In this document: positions 49,030-57,421 of the stretch, in pieces | How positions within the stretch are numbered: the stretch's first letter is position 1 | Layout of the letters: the number at the start of each line of letters is the position of its first letter | NCBI RefSeq assembly: GCF_037404875.1 | Contig: NZ_JBBELO010000007.1 | Location: 80,624-144,623, forward strand | Length of the DNA stretch: 64,000 nucleotides | Direction: 5' to 3' | From: Orlajensenia sp037404875 | Lineage (GTDB): Bacteria > Actinomycetota > Actinomycetes > Actinomycetales > Microbacteriaceae | Made by a program: the position numbers and the translations under genes | The notes under the pieces: generated by a model | What the model saw: only the letters and a program-made list of their open reading frames with translations | Databases searched by the model: none | Told to the model about the DNA's origin: nothing

Positions 49030-49525
49030 ACCGCGCGACCCGGCGGCGGAGCTCGTCGACCTCCTGCGTCGGCGCTCCCTCACCATCGCGGTCGCCGAAT
49101 CGCTCACCGGCGGGCTGCTGAGCGCGGAGATCGTGCGCATACCCGGAGCGTCGAACACCCTGCTCGGCGGTGTCGTGGCATACAACACCGCGATCAAGCA
49201 CTCCGTACTCGGAGTGGATGCGGCGCTGCTGGCAGGGCACGGCGCGGTGCACCCCGCCGTGGCCGAGCAGATGGCGCACGGCGTGCGCGAGGCCCTCGCC
49301 GTCCAGGGCCGTCGAGCCGACGTGGGGGTGAGCACGACGGGCGTCGCCGGACCGGATCCCCAGGACGGCCAGCCGGTGGGAACGGTGTTCATCGGTGTCT
49401 CGATCGGGGGGCGCACGACATCGGAGGCGCTGCGCCTGACGGGCGATCGATCCGCCATCCGGAACGCCACGGTGCGCGCGGCGATCGAGAGCGCGCTCGA
49501 CGCGCTCGCGTTACCGCCGGAATAG
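49022..49525 (+). CDS. cinA: CinA-family amidohydrolase (C-terminal domain only, PncC-like)
   Basis: A 167-residue stand-alone CinA C-terminal domain. Landmarks are IAVAESLTGGLLSAEIVRIPGAS, GGVVAYNTAIKHSVLGV, TTGVAGPDPQDGQPVGTVFIG and the final helix. The family can deamidate nicotinamide mononucleotide. The N-terminal competence-type domain is absent, as usual in actinobacteria. Conserved between pgsA and the Clp gene regulator. Confidence 0.92.
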   Translation: MPEPRDPAAELVDLLRRRSLTIAVAESLTGGLLSAEIVRIPGASNTLLGGVVAYNTAIKHSVLGVDAALLAGHGAVHPAVAEQMAHGVREALAVQGRRADVGVSTTGVAGPDPQDGQPVGTVFIGVSIGGRTTSEALRLTGDRSAIRNATVRAAIESALDALALPPE

Positions 49526-49667
49526 ACCGCGTTAACACGCCGTTACAAGGTACTGATTCACAAGAAAACGTCAGTAGCCGGCAGTAGGCTTGAGGTATTG
49601 GATGGCAGACGCTCTTCCAACCTGAGAGAAGATCTCGGTCGTTCTGGCAGTAGAAAAGGGGGTTCCA

Positions 49668-49976
49668 ATGATTCTGGTTCGTCAGGAAATTGGCGATGTT
49701 CTGAGGGACTTCCGCCTGCAGAAGGGCCGCACCCTGCGCCAGGTCGCCAGCAAGGCGAGCGTGGCGCTCGGTTACCTCAGCGAGGTGGAGCGTGGTCAGA
49801 AGGAAGCGTCGAGCGAGATTCTCGCCTCCGTCGCCGATGCGCTCGACACCCCGATCTCGGTGATCATGCGCGAGGTCGGCGACCGGCTGGCCGTGCTGGA
49901 GGGAATCAATCCCATCCCTGACACGGTTCCCGAAGACCTGGTCGTGGACTTCGACGCGGAGCTCGCGGTTCGGTAG
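49668..49976 (+). CDS. clgR: XRE-type regulator, ClgR-like
   Basis: A 102-residue helix-turn-helix protein. The DNA-binding domain covers about residues 8-65 (GDVLRDFRLQKGRTLRQVA, then SVALGYLSEVERGQKEASSEIL). It matches ClgR, the activator of clp protease genes in Streptomyces, Corynebacterium and Mycobacterium, by size and by its conserved location after pgsA-cinA and before recA. The C-terminus is hydrophobic and ends in Ala-Val-Arg; in other actinobacteria the C-terminus makes ClgR a Clp substrate. ATG has AAAGGGGG upstream; a 142-bp intergenic region precedes it. Confidence 0.9.
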   Translation: MILVRQEIGDVLRDFRLQKGRTLRQVASKASVALGYLSEVERGQKEASSEILASVADALDTPISVIMREVGDRLAVLEGINPIPDTVPEDLVVDFDAELAVR

Positions 49977-49991
49977 TCCCCAGAAGCATCC

Positions 49992-50027
49992 CGAACGCCA
50001 GCCGGTCCATCGACCGGCTGGCGTTCG
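49992..50027. terminator. Strong hairpin after clgR
   Basis: A perfect 16-bp stem (49992-50007 with 50012-50027) closes on a four-base loop, 15 bases after the stop codon, followed by GCGTCTGTTCG. It is the clearest intrinsic-type terminator of the core block. Confidence 0.75.
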
Positions 50028-50051
50028 CGTCTGTTCGATTCGAGGTGTGGT

Positions 50052-50276
50052 GTGAAGCTCAGTGAGTTCCGGCTCGCCGTCTCCGAGGAGTTCGGCGAGG
50101 CATATGGTCGTTCGCTCCTGCGCGACCTCGTGCTGGCCGAACTGAGCAACCGCACGGCCCAGGAGGCGCTCGATGCCGGTCTGCGGCCTGCCGATGTCTG
50201 GATCGCCCTGTGCCGCGCCATGGACGTGCCCGAGAATCGACGCTACGGCGTCGGCCTGCGCGAGCCGAAGAAGTAG
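50052..50276 (+). CDS. DUF3046 family protein
   Basis: A 74-residue helical protein whose sequence (MKLSEFRLAVSEEFGEAYG, ELSNRTAQEALDAG, and VWIALCRAMDVPENRRYG) matches DUF3046, an actinobacterial family that almost always lies just upstream of recA. Function unknown; the synteny suggests a link with recombination or simply shared position. GTG start; the recA promoter region begins after its stop. Confidence 0.92.
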   Translation: MKLSEFRLAVSEEFGEAYGRSLLRDLVLAELSNRTAQEALDAGLRPADVWIALCRAMDVPENRRYGVGLREPKK

Positions 50277-50308
50277 TTCCGCGCCGGGACCGACACGCCG
50301 CCGATGTC

Positions 50309-50324
50309 TCGAAGAGATGTTCGG
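50309..50324. promoter_or_regulatory. LexA (SOS) box upstream of recA
   Basis: TCGAAG-AGAT-GTTCGG matches the Gram-positive/actinobacterial SOS consensus TCGAAC-N4-GTTCGA at 10 of 12 fixed positions. It lies 230 bp before recA and just before a TAGGCT box (50332-50337), so LexA would block that promoter. The transcript would have a long leader of about 210 bases. Confidence 0.75.
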
Positions 50325-50554
50325 GGATTGGTAGGCTCCTACACAGCAGGGCATCGAAGACGGGTTATCCACTCTTGGCGGCCGGCCGACCACGTGTCGG
50401 AGGGGTCGCGTAGCGTCATTCCCATCAGCGACCACCTGCTGACTGCCTTGTCAGTCGTGTTATGAACGGATGCATCCGGTACGGATGCCTTCCCTCCGGT
50501 CGCAGCGCGACACGACAGCCTAGAGGCGACGGAATCGAATCGAAGGAGACCCTG

Positions 50555-51643
50555 ATGCCCACACCAGCAGACCGCGAGAAGGCGCTCGAGACAGCCCTCG
50601 CCCAGATCGACCGGCAGTTCGGCAAGGGCTCCGTCATGCGCCTCGGCAGTGACGAGCGCGCCCCGGTCGAGACCATCCCCACCGGCTCCATCGCCCTGGA
50701 TGTCGCCCTCGGCATCGGGGGTTTGCCGCGCGGACGCATCATCGAGATCTACGGTCCCGAGTCCTCGGGTAAGACCACGCTGACGCTGCACGCGATCGCG
50801 AACGCCCAGCGCAACGGCGGCATCGCGGCGTTCATCGACGCGGAGCACGCCCTCGACCCCGAGTACGCCCGCAAGCTCGGCGTCGACATCGACTCGCTGC
50901 TCGTCTCCCAGCCCGACACGGGTGAGCAGGCGCTCGAGATCGCCGACATGCTCGTGCGGTCCGGCTCCATCGACCTCATCGTGATCGACTCGGTCGCCGC
51001 GCTCGTTCCCCGCGCTGAGATCGAGGGCGAGATGGGCGACTCCCACGTCGGCCTGCAGGCCCGCCTCATGTCGCAGGCCCTGCGCAAGCTCACGGGTGGC
51101 CTGAACCAGACCAACACCACCATGATCTTCATCAACCAGCTGCGTGAGAAGATCGGCGTCTTCTTCGGAAGCCCCGAGACCACCGCCGGTGGAAAGGCGC
51201 TGAAGTTCTACGCCTCGGTGCGCCTGGACATCCGTCGTATCGAGACGCTGAAAGACGGTGCGGAGGCGGTCGGAAACCGTACGCGCGTCAAGGTCGTCAA
51301 GAACAAGATGGCTCCGCCGTTCAAGCAGGCGGAGTTCGACATCCTCTACGGCGTCGGCATCTCGCGCGAGGGCAGCCTGCTCGACTTCGGCGTCGACCAC
51401 GCGATCGTGAAGAAGTCGGGCGCCTGGTACACCTACGACGGCGATCAGCTCGGCCAGGGCAAGGAGAACTCGCGCAACTTCCTCATCGCCAACCCCGACA
51501 TCGCCGCCGAGATCGAGACCAAGATCCTCGCGAAGCTCGGCGTCGGTGCGGTGGGAGCCGCGGCCGCCAAGGAAGCGGCGGCGAAAGAGGCGGCACTCGG
51601 GGCCGACATCCCCTCGATCGCTTCGAAGCGCAAGGGCGCCTGA
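50555..51643 (+). CDS. recA: Recombinase RecA
   Basis: A 362-residue strand-exchange ATPase. Walker A is GPESSGKTT (about residues 67-75), Walker B LIVIDSVAAL, loop L1 GEMGDSHVGLQARLMSQALRK-type region (MGDSHVGLQARLMSQ), and loop L2 FINQLREKIGVFFGSPE. The C-terminus is a short Ala-rich tail. The ATG at 50555 follows GAAGGAGA. recX is next after 29 bases, and an SOS box lies upstream. No intein is present. Confidence 0.98.
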   Translation: MPTPADREKALETALAQIDRQFGKGSVMRLGSDERAPVETIPTGSIALDVALGIGGLPRGRIIEIYGPESSGKTTLTLHAIANAQRNGGIAAFIDAEHALDPEYARKLGVDIDSLLVSQPDTGEQALEIADMLVRSGSIDLIVIDSVAALVPRAEIEGEMGDSHVGLQARLMSQALRKLTGGLNQTNTTMIFINQLREKIGVFFGSPETTAGGKALKFYASVRLDIRRIETLKDGAEAVGNRTRVKVVKNKMAPPFKQAEFDILYGVGISREGSLLDFGVDHAIVKKSGAWYTYDGDQLGQGKENSRNFLIANPDIAAEIETKILAKLGVGAVGAAAAKEAAAKEAALGADIPSIASKRKGA

Positions 51644-51672
51644 GGGCGCGACGAGACCGGGGAGAGGCAGCC

Positions 51673-52362
51673 ATGACCGAGCAGTCCGGCGAGCGCCTCG
51701 CCCCGGTCTCGTACCTTCCGTGGGCGGCACCGAGCGGTGTGCGCGCACCGCGCACCCGTCAGTCCTTCGGCGGCGGCAAGCCGCCGTGGGGTGCCCGAGC
51801 CGGGCGCGACTCCGCCGCCGACGACGCCGTCCTGGATGGCGAGGGCGACGAGGCCAGCGTTGGGGAGTCGGCCCCTGCTGATCCCCAGGCGCGAGCGCTC
51901 GAGGCCGAGAATCGGCTGACGCGAGCACTGCGTGCGCGGTCGCTCTCGGCGGCCGAGGCGATCGACGTGCTCTACGAGTCCGACATCGACCCCGCCGATG
52001 CGCAGGAGATCCACGATCGGTTCCTCTCCTACGGCTATCTCGACGACCACCGGCTCGCCGAGCAGATCGTGCACACGCACCACGAACGCAAGGGGCTCGG
52101 CCGCAGCGCGGTGGAGACCGAGATGCGCCGTCGCCGCATCGCGGAGGCCACCATCGCCGCCGTCATCGACGAGCTCGAGGTCGACGATGAGGGGTCGGCG
52201 CAGTCCCTGGCGGCCGACCGCATCCGTCGCCTGAGCTCGCTCGACGACGAGACGGCCGAACGTCGCCTCATCGGTTTCCTGATGCGCAAGGGATACTCGA
52301 TGAGCGTGGCCCGCGCGGCGGTCCGGACCGCGTTCGCGGAGGCCGGCCGCAGCAGGCGCTGA
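51673..52362 (+). CDS. recX: Regulatory protein RecX
   Basis: A 229-residue modulator of RecA filaments. The first 75 residues are Pro/Gly/Ala-rich and variable. From there come RecX three-helix repeats: LTRALRARSLSAAEAIDVL, DRFLSYGYLDDHRLAEQIV, KGLGRSAVETEMRRRRI, and the last repeat with FLMRKGYSMSVARAAV. It follows recA by 29 bases and is almost certainly co-transcribed. It is longer than the E. coli protein, as is usual in actinobacteria. Confidence 0.93.
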   Translation: MTEQSGERLAPVSYLPWAAPSGVRAPRTRQSFGGGKPPWGARAGRDSAADDAVLDGEGDEASVGESAPADPQARALEAENRLTRALRARSLSAAEAIDVLYESDIDPADAQEIHDRFLSYGYLDDHRLAEQIVHTHHERKGLGRSAVETEMRRRRIAEATIAAVIDELEVDDEGSAQSLAADRIRRLSSLDDETAERRLIGFLMRKGYSMSVARAAVRTAFAEAGRSRR

Positions 52363-52365
52363 ACG

Positions 52366-52371
52366 TACACT
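52366..52371 (+). promoter_or_regulatory. -10-like box before miaB
   Basis: TACACT followed by eight bases and the ATG at 52380, close to the leaderless geometry seen elsewhere, though the gap is longer. Confidence 0.4.
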
Positions 52372-52379
52372 TGTTGACT

Positions 52380-53978
52380 ATGAGCACCACCCTCAGCAGT
52401 GAACCGACCCTCATCGCGCCGTCGCCGGCTGCGGTCGGTGCCGACGGTCGGGCACGCACGTTCGAGGTGCGCACCTTCGGCTGCCAGATGAACGTGCACG
52501 ATTCCGAGCGCCTCGCCGGTTCCCTCGAGGCCGCCGGGTACGTACGGGCCGCCGACCGCGAACCCGACATCGTCGTCATCAACACGTGTGCGGTGCGCGA
52601 GAACGCCGACAACAAGCTCTACGGCAACCTGGGCCATCTCGCGAGCGTCAAGCGCCGTCACGAGGGCATGCAGATCGCCGTGGGCGGCTGCCTGGCCCAG
52701 AAGGACAAGAGCACCATCCTCGAGAAGGCACCGTGGGTCGACGTCGTCTTCGGCACCCACAACATGGGTGCGCTCCCGAGTCTGCTCGAGCGAGCGCGTC
52801 ACAACGACGAGGCGCAGATCGAGATTCTCGAGGCCCTCGAGACCTTCCCGTCCACGCTGCCCACGAAGCGCGATTCGACCTACAGCGGCTGGGTGTCCAT
52901 CTCGGTCGGCTGCAACAACACCTGCACCTTCTGCATCGTGCCCTCGCTGCGCGGCAAGGAGAAGGACCGTCGTCCCGGAGATGTCCTCGCCGAGATCCGG
53001 TCCCTCGTCGACGACGGTGCCATCGAGGTCACGCTGCTGGGGCAGAACGTGAACTCCTATGGCGTGGAGTTCGGCGATCGGCAGGCCTTCGGCAAGCTGC
53101 TGCGTGCGGCCGGGCAGATCCATGGCCTGGAGCGCATCCGTTTCACGAGCCCCCACCCGGCGGCGTTCACCGACGACGTGATCGATGCCATGGCGGAGAC
53201 CCCGGCCGTGATGCCGCAGTTGCACATGCCGCTGCAGTCCGGCTCCGACAGCGTGCTGCGAGCCATGCGCCGCTCCTACCGATCCGAGAAGTTCCTCGGC
53301 ATCCTCGATCGGGTGCGTGCCAGGATTCCGCACGCCGCCATCTCGACCGACATCATCGTGGGATTCCCGGGGGAGACCGACGCGGACTTCGAAGACACCC
53401 TGCGCGTCGTGAAGGCCGCCCGCTTCGCCTCCGCGTTCACGTTCCAGTACTCCATCCGCCCGGGCACCCCTGCGGCCACCATGCCCGACCAGGTTCCCAA
53501 GCACGTCGTGCAGGAGCGCTACGAGCGCCTGACCGCCCTGCAGGAGCGCATCTCGTGGGAGGAGAACCTCGCGGTCGTCGGACGAGAGGTGAACGTGCTC
53601 GTCGCCAACGGCGAGGGCAAGAAGGATGCCGACACCCACCGGCTCTCCGGTCGGGCCGAAGACAGCCGACTCGTGCACTTCGAGGTTCCTGCCGGTTCGC
53701 CGACGCCGCGGCCGGGCGACGTCGTGACGGTGAGGGTGACGCACGCGGCACCCTTCCACCTGATCGCCGACGCCGCGCCGGGCATGCCTCTGAACATCCG
53801 TCGCACACGGGCAGGCGACGCGTGGGATCGCGCCCAGGCCGACTCGTGCGCCGTGCCCGCCGCAGCACCGTCGGGCAGCTCCGGAACGGGGACCGTCTCG
53901 CTCGGGCTGCCGAGCATCCGGGTCGCGAACGAGCTCACTCTCACGCCCGTGCACACCGCGGGTGACCACCTCCACTGA
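52380..53978 (+). CDS. miaB: tRNA-2-methylthio-N6-dimethylallyladenosine synthase
   Basis: A 532-residue radical-SAM methylthiotransferase. The N-terminal UPF0004 domain has its three cluster cysteines (FGCQMN at Cys35, NTCAVRENAD, VGGCLAQKD). The radical-SAM motif is CNNTCTFC (about residues 178-185). The C-terminal TRAM domain spans about 395-460, followed by an extra tail of about 50 residues. It adds the methylthio group to the i6A37 made by MiaA, whose gene overlaps its 3' end by 17 bases. Confidence 0.96.
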   Translation: MSTTLSSEPTLIAPSPAAVGADGRARTFEVRTFGCQMNVHDSERLAGSLEAAGYVRAADREPDIVVINTCAVRENADNKLYGNLGHLASVKRRHEGMQIAVGGCLAQKDKSTILEKAPWVDVVFGTHNMGALPSLLERARHNDEAQIEILEALETFPSTLPTKRDSTYSGWVSISVGCNNTCTFCIVPSLRGKEKDRRPGDVLAEIRSLVDDGAIEVTLLGQNVNSYGVEFGDRQAFGKLLRAAGQIHGLERIRFTSPHPAAFTDDVIDAMAETPAVMPQLHMPLQSGSDSVLRAMRRSYRSEKFLGILDRVRARIPHAAISTDIIVGFPGETDADFEDTLRVVKAARFASAFTFQYSIRPGTPAATMPDQVPKHVVQERYERLTALQERISWEENLAVVGREVNVLVANGEGKKDADTHRLSGRAEDSRLVHFEVPAGSPTPRPGDVVTVRVTHAAPFHLIADAAPGMPLNIRRTRAGDAWDRAQADSCAVPAAAPSGSSGTGTVSLGLPSIRVANELTLTPVHTAGDHLH

Positions 53979-54897
53979 GCCCGGCGCGCCGATCGTCGCG
54001 GTCATCGGCGCGACCGGAACCGGCAAGTCCGAACTCGCGCTCGACCTCGCGGAGTCATTGATCGCCTCCGGACGACCCGCCGAGATCGTCAACGCCGATG
54101 CGATGCAGCTCTATGCGGGCATGGACGTGGGCACGGCGAAGCTGCCCCTCGATGATCGCCGCGGCATCCCGCATCACCTGTTCGACGTCTGGCCCGTGAC
54201 GCAGGAGGCGAGCGTCGCCCGCTACCAGCAGCAGGCCCGCGCGGTGATCGAACGCCTGCAGCAGGCGGGAGTCACGCCGATCCTCGTCGGCGGTTCCGGT
54301 CTCTATGTCTCCGCGGCCGTCTACGACTTCCGCTTCCCCGGCGCGGATGCCGTTCTCCGGCAACGCTTGGAGGCCGATCTCGCAGCCGAGGGCATCGGGG
54401 CTCTGCACCGTCGCCTCCGCGCGATCGATCCGACCGCCGCTGAGCGGATCGGCCCGCACAACGCCCGGCGCATCGTGCGGGCGCTCGAGATCATCGAGAT
54501 CACCGGCGAGCCCCATGCCGCCTCCCTGCCCGATCAACCGGTACCGTGGCGCCCCCTCGTCCTTCTCGGCCTGTCCTCGCCGCGTGCAGAGCTCGTCGAC
54601 CGCCTCGACGAACGCGTGCTGCGCATGTGGCGGACGGGCATGATCACGGAGGTCGAATCGCTCATCCCGGCGGGTATCGAGAGGGGAGTGACGGCGAGCA
54701 AGGCCATCGGCTATGCGCAGGCGCTGCGTCAGATTCGCGGCGAGCAGACCCAGGCCGAGGCGATTGCCGAGACCCAGGCGCTCACGCGACGCTACGCCCG
54801 ACGACAGGTGAGCTGGTTCAAGCGGTATCCCGGGGTCGAGTGGATGGATGCCGGCGACGCCGGGATGCTCGACCGGGCTCGGGCGGCGATCGGCTGA
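53962..54897 (+). CDS. miaA: tRNA dimethylallyltransferase
   Basis: A 311-residue prenyltransferase that modifies A37 of tRNAs reading UNN codons. P-loop GATGTGKS at residues 16-23, then VNADAMQLYAGMDVGTAK, GIPHHLFDV, VGGSGLYV, and the C-terminal TRRYARRQVSWFKR. The GTG at 53962 overlaps miaB. A weak hairpin with a short T-run follows. Confidence 0.96.
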   Translation: MTTSTEPGAPIVAVIGATGTGKSELALDLAESLIASGRPAEIVNADAMQLYAGMDVGTAKLPLDDRRGIPHHLFDVWPVTQEASVARYQQQARAVIERLQQAGVTPILVGGSGLYVSAAVYDFRFPGADAVLRQRLEADLAAEGIGALHRRLRAIDPTAAERIGPHNARRIVRALEIIEITGEPHAASLPDQPVPWRPLVLLGLSSPRAELVDRLDERVLRMWRTGMITEVESLIPAGIERGVTASKAIGYAQALRQIRGEQTQAEAIAETQALTRRYARRQVSWFKRYPGVEWMDAGDAGMLDRARAAIG

Positions 54898-54903
54898 GTC
54901 GGT

Positions 54904-54926
54904 CGGCGCGCATCGGCGCCGGTTTT
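54904..54926 (+). terminator. Possible terminator after miaA
   Basis: CGGCGC (54904-54909) and GCGCCG (54916-54921) form a six-bp stem followed by GTTTT. Weak, but placed seven bases after the miaA stop and ahead of a separate operon. Confidence 0.4.
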
Positions 54927-55114
54927 CTGCGCGGGTGAGCCATCGGCGCACGGATCCCGCACGTGTACCTCGTATTGGGGTAGGGCACTCGGCTGGGCTC
55001 CAGCGGTATCACAACGCCCTCCCAGCCTGAGAATGATTCGTACGCATACGGTTGGCTGAGACTTACTCCGGGCTTCAGTGTTGCAGCTCACCCGACCCGA
55101 GCCGAGACCGCCAC

Positions 55115-57421
55115 ATGCCTACCCCGAAGCCCGCTTCGCCGACGTCCCGAAGGCGCCAGTGGGGCGCAGAGCGCCGCACCGCGCCCCTGCCCACCGTGCA
55201 TCCGCGCCCGTCCGACCGCACGATCACCTGGAGCCGGATCGCCATCGTACTGACCGTCGTCTTCTGGCTGGTCTACCTCGTCACCACGGTGATCCGGCAG
55301 TTCATCGAGGGGCCGCGACAGGACTTCCGGTTCACGATGGAGGCGATCGGCTACCTCGTGGTCGTCACCTTCCTCACGTTCTCCGCGTTGATGTACCTCG
55401 TCGCCCGGCAGGGTGCCCTGCAGCGCTTCCGCAAGCACGTGCGCGTGCCGCGCGCTGAGCTGGACCGCCACTTCGGTGCGAACCGGTCATCGATGACCGT
55501 GCTCGTTCCCTCGTACGCCGAGGAGCCCGCGGTCGTGCGCGCGACCCTGATGTCAGCGGCGCTGCAGGAGTACCCGTCACTGCGTGTGGTGCTGCTCCTG
55601 GACGACAATCCCGAGCCCTCCGACCCCGCAGTGCGGGAGCGCCTGGAGCAGACCCGGGCACTCGCCGACGACATCGCGGCGGAGCTCTCGGAACCGCGAG
55701 CGCGCTTCGTCGCCGCCCTCCGTTCGTACGAATCCCAGGACGGCGATGACGCGAATCGGATGCGGCAGACCGCCGAGCTCGCCGACCACTACTTCTGGGC
55801 GGCCGAATGGCTGGACCGGCTCGCACGCGACGAGAACGTCGATGACCACGTCGATGTCTTCTTCGTCGAGCAGGTGCTGCGCGGCCTCGCCGACGACCTC
55901 CGGCTGACCGGCAGCGCCCTCGCCACCGCTGTCGATGAGGATGCCGTGCTCGAGGCAGACCGGATCGCCGAGCTGTTCCGCCGGCTGGCCTGGACCTTCG
56001 ACGCCGAACTCGACGTCTTCGAGCGCAAGCGCTTCGCCTCGACCTCGCACGAGGCGAACAAGGCGATGAACCTGAACGCCTACCTGCAGCTCATGGGCGG
56101 CGACTTCACGATCGCGCCGACGCCGGGCGGGCCTGCGCTGCTCCCCGTCGCAGACGGCGAGCCGGCCGACGTGCACATCCCCGACAGCGACTTCGTGCTC
56201 ACCCTCGACGCCGACTCCATCCTGCTGCGCGATTACTGCCTGCGGCTGGCCTACTTCCTGCAGCAGCCCGACAACGCCCGGGTCGCCGTCACGCAGACGC
56301 CGTACTCCTCGTTCCGCGGCGCGGGGACGCGCATCGAACGGCTCGCCGGTGCGACCACCGACATCCAGCACGTGCTGCACCAGGGCATGAGCCAGTTCGG
56401 TGCCACCTTCTGGGTCGGCGCGAACGCCGTCATCCGCAAGGTCGCGCTCGAAGACATCGTCGAGACCGAGTTCGTCGGCGGTTTCGAGGTGCGCCGCTAC
56501 ATCCAGGACCGCACGGTCATCGAAGACACCGAGTCCAGCGTGGACCTCGGCGCGCACGGCTGGAGCCTCGCGAACTATCCCGAGCGACTGAGCTACTCGG
56601 CCACGCCGCCCGACTTCGGCTCCCTCGTCGTGCAGCGCCGCCGCTGGGCGAACGGCGGCCTGCTCATCCTCCCCAAGCTCTGGCGGCAGGTGCGCCAGCG
56701 GCGGCGCAGCGGGAACCCGGTGTCGTTCATCGAGCTCGCGCTCCGTGTGAACTACATGGCCTCGATCGCGTGGGCGAGCCTTGGCCTGATCTTCCTGCTC
56801 GCGTATCCGTACGACGGCCGGCTGCTGAGCCCGGTGGTGCTGCTCGCTGCGCTGCCATACTTCCTGGCGATGGCGAGCGACCTGCGCTACGCCGGTTACA
56901 AGCGCCTCGACGTGCTGCGCATCTACGGATTCAACCTCGTGCTGCTTCCCGTCAACCTCGCTGGGGTGCTGAAGTCGCTGCAACAGGCCCTCACCGGCAA
57001 GAAGATCCCGTTCGTGCGCACCCCTAAGGTGAAGGACCGCACGGCGGCTCCGCTGCTCTACGTGGTCGCGCCGTTCCTCGTCGTCGCCTTCTCGCTCTTC
57101 ACCCTCTGGCGCGACGTGAACGCTGCGAACTGGGGCAACGCCGCCTTCGCCGCCTTCAACGCCATCCTCGCGACATGGGCCATCGTGTCGTACATCGGGG
57201 TCGGCAACGCCCTCGTCGACGTGTGGCTGGGCATCATCAAGCCGCTCTACGTGCCCGTGCGTCCGGCGAAGCCGTCGCAGGCTGCGCCCCAGACCGCGGC
57301 ACTGGACTGGCGCTCGGTGCTCTACCTCGGCAGCGCCGAGCGAACCGACCACCCGCGAATGCCCGTTGAGCCTCGCCCCGCACCGACGGCATCCGTCACC
57401 CACGAAAGGACCGCCGCATGA
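55115..57421 (+). CDS. Processive family 2 glycosyltransferase (cellulose/chitin synthase-like)
   Basis: A 768-residue membrane synthase. Two helices near residues 40-62 and 72-95 precede the cytoplasmic GT2 domain. The domain has MTVLVPSYAEEP, LLDDNPEPSD near 162, DADS near 365 (the DxD that binds UDP-sugar and metal), IEDTES near 470 (TED-like base) and QRRRWANGG near 507 (QxxRW, the mark of processive synthases). Four to five C-terminal helices follow. No PilZ or LCP domain is present. The next gene, overlapping by ATGA, is a GH18-like protein with chitin-binding modules, which suggests a GlcNAc-containing or related beta-linked polymer; this is inference. Confidence 0.88.
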   Translation: MPTPKPASPTSRRRQWGAERRTAPLPTVHPRPSDRTITWSRIAIVLTVVFWLVYLVTTVIRQFIEGPRQDFRFTMEAIGYLVVVTFLTFSALMYLVARQGALQRFRKHVRVPRAELDRHFGANRSSMTVLVPSYAEEPAVVRATLMSAALQEYPSLRVVLLLDDNPEPSDPAVRERLEQTRALADDIAAELSEPRARFVAALRSYESQDGDDANRMRQTAELADHYFWAAEWLDRLARDENVDDHVDVFFVEQVLRGLADDLRLTGSALATAVDEDAVLEADRIAELFRRLAWTFDAELDVFERKRFASTSHEANKAMNLNAYLQLMGGDFTIAPTPGGPALLPVADGEPADVHIPDSDFVLTLDADSILLRDYCLRLAYFLQQPDNARVAVTQTPYSSFRGAGTRIERLAGATTDIQHVLHQGMSQFGATFWVGANAVIRKVALEDIVETEFVGGFEVRRYIQDRTVIEDTESSVDLGAHGWSLANYPERLSYSATPPDFGSLVVQRRRWANGGLLILPKLWRQVRQRRRSGNPVSFIELALRVNYMASIAWASLGLIFLLAYPYDGRLLSPVVLLAALPYFLAMASDLRYAGYKRLDVLRIYGFNLVLLPVNLAGVLKSLQQALTGKKIPFVRTPKVKDRTAAPLLYVVAPFLVVAFSLFTLWRDVNAANWGNAAFAAFNAILATWAIVSYIGVGNALVDVWLGIIKPLYVPVRPAKPSQAAPQTAALDWRSVLYLGSAERTDHPRMPVEPRPAPTASVTHERTAA

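Noticed and set aside
54898..55114. Possible riboswitch upstream of the GT2 synthase
   Set aside because: No conserved riboswitch core (for example GEMM for c-di-GMP) could be recognised; only a weak terminator and an unremarkable promoter region are present.
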